Counted from the first letter of the stretch, positions 8,122 to 20,616 are shown. The stretch is 64,000 nt of DNA from Intrasporangiaceae bacterium (GCA_021324575.1 JAJPIW010000083.1:40455-104454), one strand, 5' to 3'. Notes: a model not told the origin generated them from the letters alone. Program-made: numbers and translations.

Positions 8122-9255
8122 GTGAAGTTCAGGGTCGAACGCGACGTTCTGGCCGAGGCGGTCACCTGGGTTGCCCGTGGGCTTCCGAACCGGCCGCCGG
8201 TGCCGGTGCTCGCCGGCGTGCTCATAGAGGCCGACGGCGAGGGGACCCTCACCCTGTCGGCCTTCGACTACGAGGTCTCGGCCCGGATCACCGTCCCGGC
8301 CGACGTGGCCGAGGGCGGAACCGTCCTGGTGCTGGGCCGCCTTCTCGCCGACATCTCCCGCAACCTGCCCGCAAAGCCGATCGACGTGTCCACCGAGGGC
8401 AACAAGGTCCAGGTCACCTGTGGCTCCAGCCGGTTCAGCCTGCTGGCCATGCCGGCTGCCGAGTACCCGACGCTGCCGACCAGCCCGGCACCGAGCGGGA
8501 CCATCTCCGGCGACGTCTTCACCCAAGCCGTCGCCCAGGTGTCCATCGCGGCCGACCGCGGCGACACGCTGCCGATCCTCACCGGCGTCCGGGTCGAGAT
8601 CGAGGGCGAGAAGATGACCCTCCTCGCGACCGACCGGTACCGCCTGGCGATGCGCGAGCTCACCTGGAACCCCACCGAGTCCGACGCCAGCCACGTCGCA
8701 CTCATCCCGGCCCGAACCCTCTCCGAGACGGCCAAGGCGCTCGGCGCGTCCGGCAAGGTCGACCTCTCCCTCGGCGGCTCCGCCGGTGGCGACGGCCTTG
8801 TCGGCTTCGAGTCCGGCTCCCGACGGACCACGAGCCGGCTGCTCGACGGCGAGTACCCCAAGGTCTCCTCGATCTTCCCCACGTCGGTGGACTCCGAGGC
8901 CGTCGTGTCGACCGCCGAGCTCGTCGAGGCGGTCAAGCGAGTCGCCCTCGTCGCCGAGCGCAACACCCCGGTCCGGTTGAAGTTCACCGACGGCCAGCTC
9001 ACGATCGAGGCCGGCACGGGCGACGACGCCCAGGCCTCCGAAGCCGTCGAGTCGACCCTCACCGGGCCGGAGCTGGAGATCGCCTTCAACCCGCACTTCC
9101 TCCTCGACGGGCTCGGTGCGGTCGGCACGGCATACAGCCGCTTCTCCTTCACCCAGCCCTCACGACCGGCGGTCCTCTCCGGTCAGGCCGAGGCCGACGG
9201 AGAGGCGGACGCGTCCTATCGCTACGTCCTCATGCCGGTCCGGTTCGCTTCCTGA
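8122..9255 (+). CDS. dnaN: DNA polymerase III subunit beta (sliding clamp)
   Basis: The clamp has 377 residues, the normal length, with three similar folds; it encircles DNA and tethers polymerase III. The GTG at 8122 begins VKFRVERDVLAEAVTWVARG, the conserved N terminus of actinobacterial clamps, so the longer frame from 8017 is rejected. Recognisable segments include LLATDRYRLAMRELTW in domain 2 and the C terminus YRYVLMPVRF, which forms part of the partner-binding groove. It starts just right of oriC and precedes gnd and recF. Confidence 0.96.
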   Translation: MKFRVERDVLAEAVTWVARGLPNRPPVPVLAGVLIEADGEGTLTLSAFDYEVSARITVPADVAEGGTVLVLGRLLADISRNLPAKPIDVSTEGNKVQVTCGSSRFSLLAMPAAEYPTLPTSPAPSGTISGDVFTQAVAQVSIAADRGDTLPILTGVRVEIEGEKMTLLATDRYRLAMRELTWNPTESDASHVALIPARTLSETAKALGASGKVDLSLGGSAGGDGLVGFESGSRRTTSRLLDGEYPKVSSIFPTSVDSEAVVSTAELVEAVKRVALVAERNTPVRLKFTDGQLTIEAGTGDDAQASEAVESTLTGPELEIAFNPHFLLDGLGAVGTAYSRFSFTQPSRPAVLSGQAEADGEADASYRYVLMPVRFAS

Positions 9256-9353
9256 GGACAGGCTGTTGCCGCGTTGGTAGCGTTCACCCGGAGTTGAAGT
9301 CACACACACACGATCCGCGCGTCGACAGACGCCCGTCGCACCAAGGAGCAGAC

Positions 9354-10343
9354 ATGCAGCTGGGACTCATCGGTCTGGGCAAGATGGGCGGCAACATGCG
9401 CGAGCGGATCCGCCGCGGCGGCCACGAGGTCATCGGCTACGACCTCAACCCCAAGGTGTCCGACGTCAAGTCCCTCGCCGAGCTGGTCCAGAAGCTCGAG
9501 GCCCCGCGCGTGGTGTGGACCATGGTCGCCGCCGGCGAGATCACGAGGCAGACCATCGCCCAGCTCGCCGACCTCCTCGAGCCCGGTGACCTCGTCATCG
9601 ACGGTGGCAACAGCCGCTTCACCGACGACTTCGAGAACGAGAAGCTGTTGAAGGCCAAGGGAATTGGCTACATGGACTGTGGCGTCTCCGGCGGGATCTG
9701 GGGACTCCAGAACGGCTATGGCCTGATGGTCGGCGGCACCAACGCCAACGTCAAGCGAGGCATGCCGATCTTCGACGCGCTGCGTCCCGAGGGCCCGCGC
9801 GACGAGGGCTTCGTCCACGCCGGCTCGGTCGGCGCCGGGCACTACACCAAGATGGTCCACAACGGCATCGAGTACGGCCTGATGGCGGCATACGCCGAGG
9901 GCTTCGAGCTGCTCGAGCGCAAGGACATCGTCAAGAACGTCGCCGGTGCCTTCAAGGCGTGGAGCCGTGGCACCGTCGTCCGGTCCTGGTTGCTCGACCT
10001 CATGGTCGAGGCGTTGGACAAGAACCCCACCCTCGAAGGCGTCTCGGACTACACGGTCGACTCCGGGGAAGGCAAGTGGACGGTCGAGGAGGCCATCGCC
10101 CTCGACGTCCCGATGCCGGTCATCTCGGCCTCACTCTTCGCCCGGTTCGCCTCCCGGCAGGAGACCAGCCCGACCATGCAGGCCGTGGCGGCGCTGCGCG
10201 GCGGGTTCGGCGGGCACCAGGTGATGACGATCGAGGAGGGCGACGCTCTGCGCAGGGCCAACGGGTCCAAGGCCCCGGCCGCGAAGAAGGCGGCCAAGAA
10301 GGCGCCCGCCAAGAAGGCCGCGGCCAAGAAGGCCGGCGGCTGA
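9354..10343 (+). CDS. gnd: 6-phosphogluconate dehydrogenase (short, decarboxylating) with Lys/Ala tail
   Basis: The 329-residue enzyme converts 6-phosphogluconate to ribulose-5-phosphate and CO2 in the pentose phosphate pathway. The NAD(P) fold starts [15 protein letters not shown]; the substrate signature is [13 protein letters not shown] and later YMDCGVSGG and [15 protein letters not shown] with the catalytic lysine. It is the short (YqeC/GndA-like) form that commonly sits between dnaN and recF in actinobacteria. A good AAGGAG site precedes the ATG. Unusually, the last ~25 residues are alternating Ala/Lys blocks ([15 protein letters not shown]), like the tails of histone-H1-like and HupB DNA-binding proteins. 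Confidence 0.93.
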   Translation: MQLGLIGLGKMGGNMRERIRRGGHEVIGYDLNPKVSDVKSLAELVQKLEAPRVVWTMVAAGEITRQTIAQLADLLEPGDLVIDGGNSRFTDDFENEKLLKAKGIGYMDCGVSGGIWGLQNGYGLMVGGTNANVKRGMPIFDALRPEGPRDEGFVHAGSVGAGHYTKMVHNGIEYGLMAAYAEGFELLERKDIVKNVAGAFKAWSRGTVVRSWLLDLMVEALDKNPTLEGVSDYTVDSGEGKWTVEEAIALDVPMPVISASLFARFASRQETSPTMQAVAALRGGFGGHQVMTIEEGDALRRANGSKAPAAKKAAKKAPAKKAAAKKAGG

Positions 10344-10344
10344 T

Positions 10345-11562
10345 CTGCACGTCCGTCACCTCTCGGTCGGAAACTTCCGGTCGTATGCCGCGGCCGAGCT
10401 CCCGCTGACCCCCGGCATCACGACGCTGGTCGGGCTCAATGGCCAGGGCAAGACCAACCTGGTCGAGGCGATCGGATATTTGGCGACCCTCGGCAGCCAC
10501 CGGGTGGCGACCGACCAGCCCCTCGTCAGGTTCGGGGCCGACCAGGCGATCATCCGCGGCGCCGTCGTCCGCGACGGGCGCGAGACGGTGGTCGAGATCG
10601 AGGTCAACCCCGGGCGGGCCAACCGGGCCCGACTGAACCGCTCCCCGCTGACCCGACCCCGGGACGTGTTGGGGACCCTGCGAACCGTCCTCTTCGCCCC
10701 CGAGGACCTCACCCTGGTCAAGGGCGACCCCGGCGAACGACGCCGGTTTCTCGACGACCTGCTCGTTGCCCGGCAGCCGCGGTGGGCCGGAGTGCGCTCG
10801 GACTACGACCGAATCCTCAAGCAGCGCAACGCTTTGCTGAAGTCGGCGGCCCCGGTGTTGAAACGAGGCAATCGCGGTGCGCCTCGTCGCTCGTCTGCGC
10901 TCGCCGAGGGTGAGAACCCGGACGCCGCACGCGCCGACGCCCTGCACACCCTGGACGTGTGGAACGCCCAGCTGGCGGGAGTGGGTGCCCAGCTCCTCTA
11001 CGCGCGGCTGCGCCTGTTGCGTGACCTCGGACCGCACGTCGGCACGGCATACGAGCAGGTCAGCGCGGGTGTCTCCGCAGCCGAGGCGACCTACCGGTCG
11101 TCCCTGCGGCAGGCGACCGCCGAGCGGATCGCCGCTGGTGAGGTCCCGGAGATCACCGAGCTGCAGAACGAGCTGATCGCGTCCTTCGAGGAGGTCCGGC
11201 GCGAGGAGGTCGAGCGGGGGGTGACCCTGGTCGGGCCGCACCGCGACGACGTCGTCCTGCGGCTCGGTGATCTGCCGGCCAAGGGGTACGCCAGCCACGG
11301 GGAGAGCTGGAGCTTCGCCCTCGCCCTCAAGCTCGCGGCATACCGACTGCTCGCGCACGACCTGGGCGACGACCCGGTGCTGATCCTCGACGACGTGTTC
11401 GCCGAGCTGGACACCGGCCGACGCGGGCGCCTTGCGGAGCTGATCGTCGACTGCGAGCAGGTGCTCATCACGGCAGCGGTTGCCGAGGACGTGCCCAAAT
11501 CCCTTGTGGGACAGACTTACTCAGTCACCCTCGGGACTGTGGAGCCAGTGGAGCCGGCCTGA
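10345..11562 (+). CDS. recF: DNA replication and repair protein RecF
   Basis: RecF is an SMC-like ATPase that helps load RecA at gaps with RecO and RecR. From a CTG at 10345 the product is 405 residues and starts [18 protein letters not shown], the conserved RecF N terminus, with Walker [11 protein letters not shown] at ~31-40. The signature and Walker B appear near the C terminus ([20 protein letters not shown] and [11 protein letters not shown]). No in-frame ATG, GTG or TTG lies between the gnd stop and the TTG at 10480, and starting at that TTG would delete the Walker A motif. The CTG sits one base after the gnd stop, suggesting coupled translation. Confidence 0.9.
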   Translation: MHVRHLSVGNFRSYAAAELPLTPGITTLVGLNGQGKTNLVEAIGYLATLGSHRVATDQPLVRFGADQAIIRGAVVRDGRETVVEIEVNPGRANRARLNRSPLTRPRDVLGTLRTVLFAPEDLTLVKGDPGERRRFLDDLLVARQPRWAGVRSDYDRILKQRNALLKSAAPVLKRGNRGAPRRSSALAEGENPDAARADALHTLDVWNAQLAGVGAQLLYARLRLLRDLGPHVGTAYEQVSAGVSAAEATYRSSLRQATAERIAAGEVPEITELQNELIASFEEVRREEVERGVTLVGPHRDDVVLRLGDLPAKGYASHGESWSFALALKLAAYRLLAHDLGDDPVLILDDVFAELDTGRRGRLAELIVDCEQVLITAAVAEDVPKSLVGQTYSVTLGTVEPVEPA

Positions 11563-11567
11563 CTCGC

Positions 11568-12440
11568 TCAGCCCTCGAGCTGTGGCCAGGCATTGCGGAC
11601 GCATCCGTCCAGGGCCATGCTCTGGCGCATCATGACCGGCCCTCGCGCGCCCGGGAGTGGGCAGCCGACGTGCCCCAGGCCGAGGAAGTGGCCGATCTCG
11701 TGGTTGACCATGTAGGCGCGGTAGTCGGTGAGGTCGGAGTAGGTCGGCGTCATCAGGAACCAGCGGTCGGAGTTGAGGATGACGTTCTTGCCCTGTTCAC
11801 AGTTCCAGGTTCCGATCGTCCCGACAGGGGCGCACATCCGGTCCACGGTCGGGGGTGCCGCGAGATAGATGACGAACTCGGCCTGGGTCGGATCGGAGAC
11901 GGTGGCGAAGCTAGCTCCGTGGTAGCCGATCCAGCCCCGTGGGTCGTTGAGGATCTTCTCGATCCGGGTGGCCACGTCGTTCGGGGCGTCCTTGACCGTC
12001 GACTCGACCTTGACGACATAGGTGTGGGTCACCGTCGTGTGCCGCGCGGCCGGGAGGGAGACCGTCGATGCGGTGAACCGGTTGGAGCCGGCCAGCCCGG
12101 AGCGTGGCATCTTGCCGTTGCCCTCAACGGGCGAGGTCGTCGTCGTGGCGGTGGTTGGGGCGGTGGTTGTGGTGGTCGTTCGGGTCGCCGTTGTTCCGCT
12201 CGAGGTCGCCTTGGCGGTCTTGACGGTCGAGGTCGTGGCTGCCGGGGTGGTGCGTGCAGCCGTGGAGGTCGCTGTCGTGGGTTGTGGACGCGGTCCGGCT
12301 TGCGCTTGTCCGCCGGGCCAGACGGCATGGACGCCGAGACCCACCAGGATCAGGCCCGCAACCGTTGCCCCGGCGGCGGCCCGCCGCCCACGCACGGTGA
12401 GTACCACCCGCTGTGCTGGCTGTGGCCCTTGGCTCCCCAC
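11568..12440 (-). CDS. DUF3152 family secreted zincin-like protein
   Basis: The 290-residue protein has a membrane anchor or uncleaved signal at ~22-44 (AAAGATVAGLILVGLGVHAV), then a Thr/Ala/Pro-rich linker to ~115 that is probably extracellular and perhaps glycosylated, then the DUF3152 domain. That domain contains NHEIGHFLGLGHVGC, which fits the zinc site HExxHxxGxxH of metzincin proteases, and ends with MMRQSMALDGC. It is therefore likely an extracytoplasmic metalloprotease, though no substrate is known for this family. GTG start at 12438-12440; divergent from dciA. Its end lies five bases from the convergent recF stop. Confidence 0.82.
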   Translation of the reverse strand: MGSQGPQPAQRVVLTVRGRRAAAGATVAGLILVGLGVHAVWPGGQAQAGPRPQPTTATSTAARTTPAATTSTVKTAKATSSGTTATRTTTTTTAPTTATTTTSPVEGNGKMPRSGLAGSNRFTASTVSLPAARHTTVTHTYVVKVESTVKDAPNDVATRIEKILNDPRGWIGYHGASFATVSDPTQAEFVIYLAAPPTVDRMCAPVGTIGTWNCEQGKNVILNSDRWFLMTPTYSDLTDYRAYMVNHEIGHFLGLGHVGCPLPGARGPVMMRQSMALDGCVRNAWPQLEG

Positions 12441-12528
12441 GGCGCCACCTTAGGGTCGGCCTCGCGCCGGCCCGCGGAGCCGCGCCGTGCCGGTCCGTGC
12501 CGGGCCCGGCGACCATAGGCTTGCCGGT

Positions 12529-13065
12529 ATGCCGTCCGAGCCGCCCTCCGTCGCGGGCGAGCCGACCCCGGACGACGTCCGCGACGCGGCGGCCGCCGCC
12601 CTGGCCCGGGCTCGTGCAGTGGCCCGCGGCAAGGGACTTCGACCGGGGTCGAAGCCGGCTCGGCGTCGGGCCAAGGACGTGCCGCTCGACCGTCGTCGCG
12701 ACGACGCCCGGGACTTCCATGCCCTCGGGGAGGAGGTCGAGGCCTTCATTGCGGAGCGCGGCTGGGGCATCGACGTGGCGGCCGGGTCGGTCCTGGGCCG
12801 CTGGCCGCAGATCGTCGGCCCGGAGATCGCACAGCACTGCGCACCGGTGAGCTTCGAGCAGGGCCTTCTCGTCGTGCGCGCCGAGTCGACGGCGTGGGCC
12901 ACCCAGCTGCGGCTGCTCGCCTCGAGCCTGCTGACCCGGCTGGCCGGCGAGGCGGGGGAGGGTGTGGTCACCGAGCTGCGGATCGTAGGCCCGAGTGCTC
13001 CCTCGTGGTCCAAGGGGCCTCGCAAGATCAGCGACGGTCGGGGCCCCCGGGACACCTACGGGTAG
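12529..13065 (+). CDS. dciA: DUF721 / DciA-like protein
   Basis: The 178-residue protein carries the DUF721 (DciA) domain at ~60-160, including VLGRWPQIVGPEIAQHCAPV and VRAESTAWATQLRLLASSLL. DciA is the ancestral replicative-helicase loading factor in bacteria without DnaC/DnaI, consistent with its place beside recF and gyrB in actinobacteria. The N-terminal ~50 residues are basic and low in complexity. The ATG at 12529 overlaps a GTATGCC motif; an upstream GTG at 12487 is also open but lacks conservation. Function in this organism is inferred from family and position. Confidence 0.85.
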   Translation: MPSEPPSVAGEPTPDDVRDAAAAALARARAVARGKGLRPGSKPARRRAKDVPLDRRRDDARDFHALGEEVEAFIAERGWGIDVAAGSVLGRWPQIVGPEIAQHCAPVSFEQGLLVVRAESTAWATQLRLLASSLLTRLAGEAGEGVVTELRIVGPSAPSWSKGPRKISDGRGPRDTYG

Positions 13066-13095
13066 GGGCTGCCCGGGTTGGACCGGTCTGTCCGG

Positions 13096-13680
13096 TCAGG
13101 CCGGGGAGACGGGCGAGACCGCCCGCCGGACGAACTCCAGGACGCGACGTCGGACCCGTGCGGGCGGCTCTCCACGACCGACCTGCGCCGCTCCCGCGCT
13201 GACAATGCCGCCGATCAGGCCGGCAGTCCCGGCAGCATCCGCGACACCGAGCTCGGTGAGCGAGGCGACGAGCGGGTCGACGAGGCGTGCATGCAGCTCG
13301 ATCACCCGGACGAGGCACTCCCGAGGCATCACGATGTCGGTGAGCGCCGCCAGGGGTTGATGGCCCGCCAGGGCCTCGTCGAACGATGCCTCGAGGTATG
13401 CCGTGAGCCGTGCCTCGGGGGTTCGGGCGCCGGTGACCGCCTGGTCCAGGGTGACCACGGCCCGACGGAACATCTCCTCGATGGCGGCACCGATGAGCGC
13501 GCCGGTCGAGCCGTAGTACTGGTAGACGCTGCTGCGCGCCAAACCGGCCCGGGCGGCGACAGCGGCCGGGGTCACGGCAACGGGACCCTCAGCGGCCAGG
13601 ATGGTGACGGCGGCGTCGACGATCTCGGCACGCTTGATCGCGTGGTGCTCCGCGACGGTCGGCGCCGCGATCTTGGGCAT
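13096..13680 (-). CDS. TetR/AcrR family transcriptional regulator
   Basis: The regulator has 194 residues. The helix-turn-helix near residues 30-60 reads VTPAAVAARAGLARSSVYQY, followed by the typical YYGSTGALIGAAIEEMF. The C-terminal domain is a generic TetR ligand domain with no diagnostic feature. It lies between dciA (convergent) and the GNAT gene 64 bp upstream on the same strand. Targets are not evident; no clear palindrome was found upstream. Confidence 0.82.
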   Translation of the reverse strand: MPKIAAPTVAEHHAIKRAEIVDAAVTILAAEGPVAVTPAAVAARAGLARSSVYQYYGSTGALIGAAIEEMFRRAVVTLDQAVTGARTPEARLTAYLEASFDEALAGHQPLAALTDIVMPRECLVRVIELHARLVDPLVASLTELGVADAAGTAGLIGGIVSAGAAQVGRGEPPARVRRRVLEFVRRAVSPVSPA

Positions 13681-13743
13681 GAGGCCATTGTCCCCACGGG
13701 CGACCTGAACGGGTCCTGAACGGTGCCGAACGGTAGTGAGGGG

Positions 13744-14670
13744 TCAGCGCGTGATCCGCAGGTTGGCCATGTCGGTCACTGCCCGGTAGCCGATCCGCTC
13801 GTAGATCTTGTTGCTCACCGGGTTGGCCTGGTCGGTGAACAGGCAGGGCACGTTGCCGGCCGCGAGGATCCCCGCCGTGACCTCGGCGACGGCCGCGGCG
13901 GCGTAGCCCCGACCGCGGTGGTCGGCTGGCGTGTAGACCGGGCCGACCCGGCAGACGCCGTATGCCGGTGGGTTGGCGGCCGTCAGGTGCACCCGCTCGC
14001 CGTGCTCGTCCTCCCAGAACCACAGGCAGCCGTCGTCGATCCGGGGTTGCACGGCGGCCCGGACGTCATGCACGGGTTCGGAGGGTGTGGTGCGGCCGCC
14101 CTGGGCATCGGCATCGGCGAGGAAGGCGGCCCACCAAGCGGTGGCCAGGTCGAGGTCGTCGTGGGTGCCGAGGCGCAGCCGCCCGGCCGGTCGTGGCGGC
14201 GCGACCACGGCGTCGCAGCGGAACAGCCGGGTGTGCACGGTGATGACGACGAGGCGGCCGACCTGCTCGGCGAGGATGCCAGCGACGGTGTCGCAGGCCG
14301 GCCGAGCCCCGTTGACGCCGTGGATGTAGCCGCCCCGATCGGCCATGGCGCGTCCCAGCGCAGTCGCCGCGCCGTCCGGCATACCGAGGACGTAGCAGAA
14401 GCGGCGGTACCCGTCGGCGTGCATGGCCAGCCCGGCGACCTCTCCCCGCTCGTCGCGCACGACCCCCCACCACGGGTCGTCCGGGTTGATCGGCGTGGAC
14501 GGGTCGATCGGGGAGACCGCCCCGGCGGCCCGTGCGCGTTCCACCTGGGTCGCGATGACGGTGGAACCGACCGGATCGGCCGCCAGCAGCGGTCCCGCGA
14601 CCTCCTCGAACGAGGCCACGTCCGGGATGAAGTCGACCCGCCACGGCCCGGTTGTCATCGCCCGCCCCAT
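13744..14670 (-). CDS. GNAT family N-acetyltransferase
   Basis: The product has 308 residues with a C-terminal GNAT acetyltransferase domain (~195-305) that transfers an acetyl group from acetyl-CoA. The acetyl-CoA loop is visible as VGPVYTPADHRGRGYAAAAV, and the fold ends with FTDQANPVSNKIYERIGY. The N-terminal ~190 residues form a second, diverged domain, so the protein resembles tandem-GNAT proteins of actinobacteria. The substrate cannot be told. ATG at 14668-14670 is used; another ATG at 14656-14658 (MTTGPWRV) is equally plausible. Confidence 0.82.
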   Translation of the reverse strand: MGRAMTTGPWRVDFIPDVASFEEVAGPLLAADPVGSTVIATQVERARAAGAVSPIDPSTPINPDDPWWGVVRDERGEVAGLAMHADGYRRFCYVLGMPDGAATALGRAMADRGGYIHGVNGARPACDTVAGILAEQVGRLVVITVHTRLFRCDAVVAPPRPAGRLRLGTHDDLDLATAWWAAFLADADAQGGRTTPSEPVHDVRAAVQPRIDDGCLWFWEDEHGERVHLTAANPPAYGVCRVGPVYTPADHRGRGYAAAAVAEVTAGILAAGNVPCLFTDQANPVSNKIYERIGYRAVTDMANLRITR

Positions 14671-17270
<2,600 letters not shown>

Positions 17271-17278
17271 CAACCTCG

Positions 17279-17334
17279 GTCCGTATGCCGGCCTCTTACG
17301 TTCCACGTGAAACGTCGGCACCCGGCATACGGAC
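17279..17334. promoter_or_regulatory. Concentric palindrome: parS-like site inside a GTATGCC/GGCATAC hairpin
   Basis: Outer arms GTCCGTATGCCGG (17279-17291) and CCGGCATACGGAC (17322-17334) are perfect 13-bp complements. Exactly centred between them is ACGTTCCACGTGAAACGT (17298-17315), which matches parS at 13 of 16 positions (17299-17314) with an intact CACGTG core. Both elements share the same centre, 17306.5. The site lies between the gyrB stop and gyrA start. It could be a ParB site, a gyrB 3' hairpin, or both. Confidence 0.75.
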
Positions 17335-17382
17335 TGTGCCGACTGAACTACCGACCAAAACATCTGTAGGACAAGGGAATTC

Positions 17383-19995
17383 ATGAGCGAGCAGCCGCCC
17401 CGCATCGGTGACGCCGTCGAGCCGATCGACCTCAACACCGAGATGAGCCGCAGCTACATCGAGTACGCGATGAGCGTCATCGTCAGCCGTGCGCTGCCCG
17501 ACGTCCGCGACGGGCTGAAGCCGGTGCACCGACGGATCGTCTACGCCATGTACGACGGCGGCTACCGGCCCGACCGCGGGTTCAACAAGTGCAGCCGGGT
17601 CGTCGGCGACGTGATGGGCCAGTACCACCCGCACGGTGACTCGGCGATCTACGACGCCCTCGTCCGGCTCGTCCAGGACTGGTCGATGCGCTATCCGCTG
17701 GTCCAGGGGCAGGGCAACTTCGGCTCCCCTGGTGACGACCCGGCGGCCGCGCCCCGGTACACCGAGTGCCGGATGGCTCCGCTCGCCATGGAGATGGTGC
17801 GCGACATCCACGAGAACTCGGTCGACTTCGTCCCGAACTACGACGGCAAGACGATGCAGCCCGACGTGCTGCCTGCCCGCTTCCCCAACCTGCTCGTCAA
17901 CGGCTCGTCCGGCATCGCGGTCGGCATGGCCACCCAGATCCCGCCGCACAACCTGCGCGAGGTCTCCGACGCCGCCCAGTGGATGCTCGCCAACCCCGAG
18001 GCCGGGCGCGAGGAGGCGCTCGCGGCCGTGATGGAGCGGATCAAGGGTCCCGACTTCCCCACCGCCGCCCTCATCATGGGCCGCAAGGGCATCGAGGACG
18101 CCTACCGCACCGGCCGCGGCTCGATCATCATGCGGGCCGTCGTGGAGATGGAGGAGATCCAAGGGCGGTCCTGCCTGGTCGTCTCCGAGCTGCCGTACCA
18201 GGTCAACCCGGACACCTTGGCCCAGAAGATCGCCGAGCTGGTCAAGGACGGCCGGCTTGCCGGCATCGCCGACATCCGGGACGAGACCTCCGGGCGCACC
18301 GGCCAGCGCCTCGTCATCGTGCTGAAGCGCGACGCGATCGCCAAGGTGGTCCTCAACAACCTCTACAAGCACACCCAGCTGCAGACCACGTTCGGGGCCA
18401 ACATGCTCGCCCTCGTCGACGGGGTGCCGCGGACGCTGCCGGTCGACGCGTTCATCCGGCACTGGGTCGACCACCAGATCGAGGTCATCCAGCGGCGCAC
18501 GGCATACCGGCTGAAGAAGGCCGAAGCCGACATCCACATCCTGCGCGGCTACCTCAAGGCCCTCGACCAGCTCGACGAGGTGATCGCCCTCATCCGGCGC
18601 TCGGCGACCGTCGAGGAGGCCCGCGACGGACTCATCGCCCTGCTCGAGATCGACGAGCTGCAGGCGCGCGCGATCCTCGACATGCAGCTGCGCCGGCTGG
18701 CCGCTCTGGAGCGGCAGAAGATCATCGACGACCACGACGAGCTCGCGTCCCAGATCGCCGACTACCAGGACATCCTGGCCCGGCCCGACCGGCAGCGGAC
18801 CATCGTCTCCGAGGAGCTCGCGACGATCGTCGACAAGTTCGGTGACGACCGGCGGACCAAGATCGAGTTCTACGACGGCGACATGTCGATGGAGGACCTG
18901 ATCCCCGAGGAGGACGTCGTCGTGACGATCACCCGGGGCGGCTACGCCAAGCGGACCAAGGTCGACCTCTACCGCTCCCAGGGCCGCGGGGGCCGCGGCG
19001 TGCGCGGCGCTCAGCTGCGAGGCGACGACCTCGTCGAGCACTTCTTCACGACGTCCTCGCACAACTGGCTGCTCTTCTTCACCAACCTGGGCCGGGTCTA
19101 CCGCGCCAAGGCCTACGAGCTGCCCGACGCCGGCCGTGACGCCAAGGGCCAGCACGTCGCCAACCTGATGGCCTTCCAGCCGGGCGAGCAGATCGCCCAG
19201 GTCCTCGACCTGCGTTCGTATGCCGTGTCGCCCTACCTCTTGCTCGCGACCAAGGCGGGCCTGGTCAAGAAGACCCGGCTCACCGAGTACGACTCGCCCC
19301 GCACCGGCGGCCTGATCGCCGTCAACCTCCGCGAGGGCGACGAGCTGATCGGCGCCGCATTGTGCTCGGCGGAGGACGACGTGCTCCTCGTGTCGCGCAA
19401 GGCGATGTCGGTGCGGTTCCACGCCACCGACGCCCAGCTCCGCCCGATGGGCCGGGCGACGTCCGGTGTGACGGGCATGCGGTTCCGTGGCGACGACTCG
19501 CTGCTGTCGATGTCGGTCATCCCCGCCGGTGAGGACCCCGACGTCTTCGTCGTCTTCGAGAACGGCATGGCCAAGCGCTCTCCCGCCTCGGACTGGAACG
19601 CCAAGGGCCGTGGTGGTCTCGGGGTGGCCGTCGCCAAGATCACCGAGCGCAATGGGGACCTGGCCGGGGCGTTGACCGTGGCCCATGACGACGAGGTCCT
19701 CGTCGTCATGGGCAAGGGCAACATCGTCCGGATGAAGGTCGACTCGGTGACCCGTCGCGGTCGCAACACCCAGGGCATGAAGTTCGCCAACCCCGGCGCG
19801 GGCGACATCGTCGTGGCCGTGGCGCAGAACCCGGAGCGGCCCGAGGCGGAGGTGGACCCTGCCGATGCGCCCGCGAGCAGCACGAACGCCGTGTCCGATG
19901 GTGATGACGTACCGTCTGTGGGTGACAATGGCTCGATGGACCCGGAGACTCCGGAGTCCGGGGAGTCCGGCCCCGACGCGGGAGGTAGCGAGTGA
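17383..19995 (+). CDS. gyrA: DNA gyrase subunit A
   Basis: GyrA (870 residues) cuts and rejoins DNA. The catalytic tyrosine lies in [17 protein letters not shown]. The quinolone-determining stretch [15 protein letters not shown] keeps Ser and Asp at the positions where resistance mutations arise in other bacteria. The C-terminal beta-pinwheel contains the GyrA box [16 protein letters not shown] and six blade-like repeats. The last ~60 residues are acidic and low in complexity ([14 protein letters not shown] to the end), as in other actinobacteria. AAGGGAA precedes the ATG. The stop overlaps the start of the DUF3566 gene (GTGA). Confidence 0.97.
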   Translation: MSEQPPRIGDAVEPIDLNTEMSRSYIEYAMSVIVSRALPDVRDGLKPVHRRIVYAMYDGGYRPDRGFNKCSRVVGDVMGQYHPHGDSAIYDALVRLVQDWSMRYPLVQGQGNFGSPGDDPAAAPRYTECRMAPLAMEMVRDIHENSVDFVPNYDGKTMQPDVLPARFPNLLVNGSSGIAVGMATQIPPHNLREVSDAAQWMLANPEAGREEALAAVMERIKGPDFPTAALIMGRKGIEDAYRTGRGSIIMRAVVEMEEIQGRSCLVVSELPYQVNPDTLAQKIAELVKDGRLAGIADIRDETSGRTGQRLVIVLKRDAIAKVVLNNLYKHTQLQTTFGANMLALVDGVPRTLPVDAFIRHWVDHQIEVIQRRTAYRLKKAEADIHILRGYLKALDQLDEVIALIRRSATVEEARDGLIALLEIDELQARAILDMQLRRLAALERQKIIDDHDELASQIADYQDILARPDRQRTIVSEELATIVDKFGDDRRTKIEFYDGDMSMEDLIPEEDVVVTITRGGYAKRTKVDLYRSQGRGGRGVRGAQLRGDDLVEHFFTTSSHNWLLFFTNLGRVYRAKAYELPDAGRDAKGQHVANLMAFQPGEQIAQVLDLRSYAVSPYLLLATKAGLVKKTRLTEYDSPRTGGLIAVNLREGDELIGAALCSAEDDVLLVSRKAMSVRFHATDAQLRPMGRATSGVTGMRFRGDDSLLSMSVIPAGEDPDVFVVFENGMAKRSPASDWNAKGRGGLGVAVAKITERNGDLAGALTVAHDDEVLVVMGKGNIVRMKVDSVTRRGRNTQGMKFANPGAGDIVVAVAQNPERPEAEVDPADAPASSTNAVSDGDDVPSVGDNGSMDPETPESGESGPDAGGSE

Positions 19996-20522
19996 GCACC
20001 ACAGGTGAGACCGGGATGACGGCACGCGCCGCGTCCGCCGGGTCGACCAGCCCATCCGCCGCAACCACCCGGCCCGTGCCGACGTCCGGTGTGGCTGCAA
20101 CCGGCGCCTCGGGCACTGCGGGCGCCGCGCGCCCGGCCCAGGTCACGGTCAACCGTGGCCGCCGGGTCAAGCTCACGGTGAGCCGGATCGACCCCTGGTC
20201 GGCGATGAAGATGTCGTTCCTGCTGTCGGTGGCCCTCGGCATCGCGATGGTCGTCATGGTCGCCGTGCTGTGGACGATCCTGGCCGGCATGGGCGTCTTC
20301 GACCAGATCGACAGCATGATCAGCCAGGTCCTGGCCGGCGCGACGACCAAGCCGGTGTCGATCAAGGACTTCGTCGGCTTCGGCCGGGTCGTGTCGCTCT
20401 CGATCGTCATCGCCGTCCTCGACGTCGTCATCATGACTGCGATCGCCACGCTCGGCGCCTTCCTCTACAACGTGTGCTCGGCCCTGGTCGGCGGTCTCCA
20501 GCTGACCCTGACCGACGACTGA
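19992..20522 (+). CDS. DUF3566 membrane protein
   Basis: The 176-residue protein has a Thr/Ser/Ala-rich N-terminal ~45 residues, then a DUF3566 domain beginning [20 protein letters not shown], with two membrane segments ([20 protein letters not shown] and [20 protein letters not shown]). DUF3566 proteins follow gyrA in most actinobacteria (Rv0007 in M. tuberculosis), but their role is not established. The GTG start overlaps the gyrA stop by four bases, so it is translated with gyrA. A hairpin follows 27 bases past the stop. Confidence 0.88.
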   Translation: MSTTGETGMTARAASAGSTSPSAATTRPVPTSGVAATGASGTAGAARPAQVTVNRGRRVKLTVSRIDPWSAMKMSFLLSVALGIAMVVMVAVLWTILAGMGVFDQIDSMISQVLAGATTKPVSIKDFVGFGRVVSLSIVIAVLDVVIMTAIATLGAFLYNVCSALVGGLQLTLTDD

Positions 20523-20548
20523 GCGCGCGTTGCCTGGCGAGTCTCTCC

Positions 20549-20585
20549 CCGGCATACGGCACCGTTTTTGAGGTCCGTATGCCGG
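20549..20585 (+). terminator. GGCATAC/GTATGCC hairpin after the gyrA operon
   Basis: CCGGCATACGG (20549-20559) and CCGTATGCCGG (20575-20585) form an 11-bp perfect stem with a 15-base loop that contains five T residues. Flanking CCCC and GGGG can extend the stem past one bulge. It is placed correctly to end gyrA-DUF3566 transcription before tRNA-Ile, although no T-tract follows the stem. Confidence 0.6.
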
Positions 20586-20616
20586 TGGGGTAACCTCGTC
20601 CAGCCGGTCACGGCAC

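Noticed and set aside
9299..9312. CACACACA microsatellite upstream of gnd
   Set aside because: Only about six units in a spacer; too short to suggest phase variation.
17296..20100. Very long antisense open frame opposite gyrA (934 codons), and a similar one opposite gyrB
   Set aside because: High-GC genomes leave antisense frames open; the translations are His/Arg/Val-rich without domains, while gyrA and gyrB are certain.
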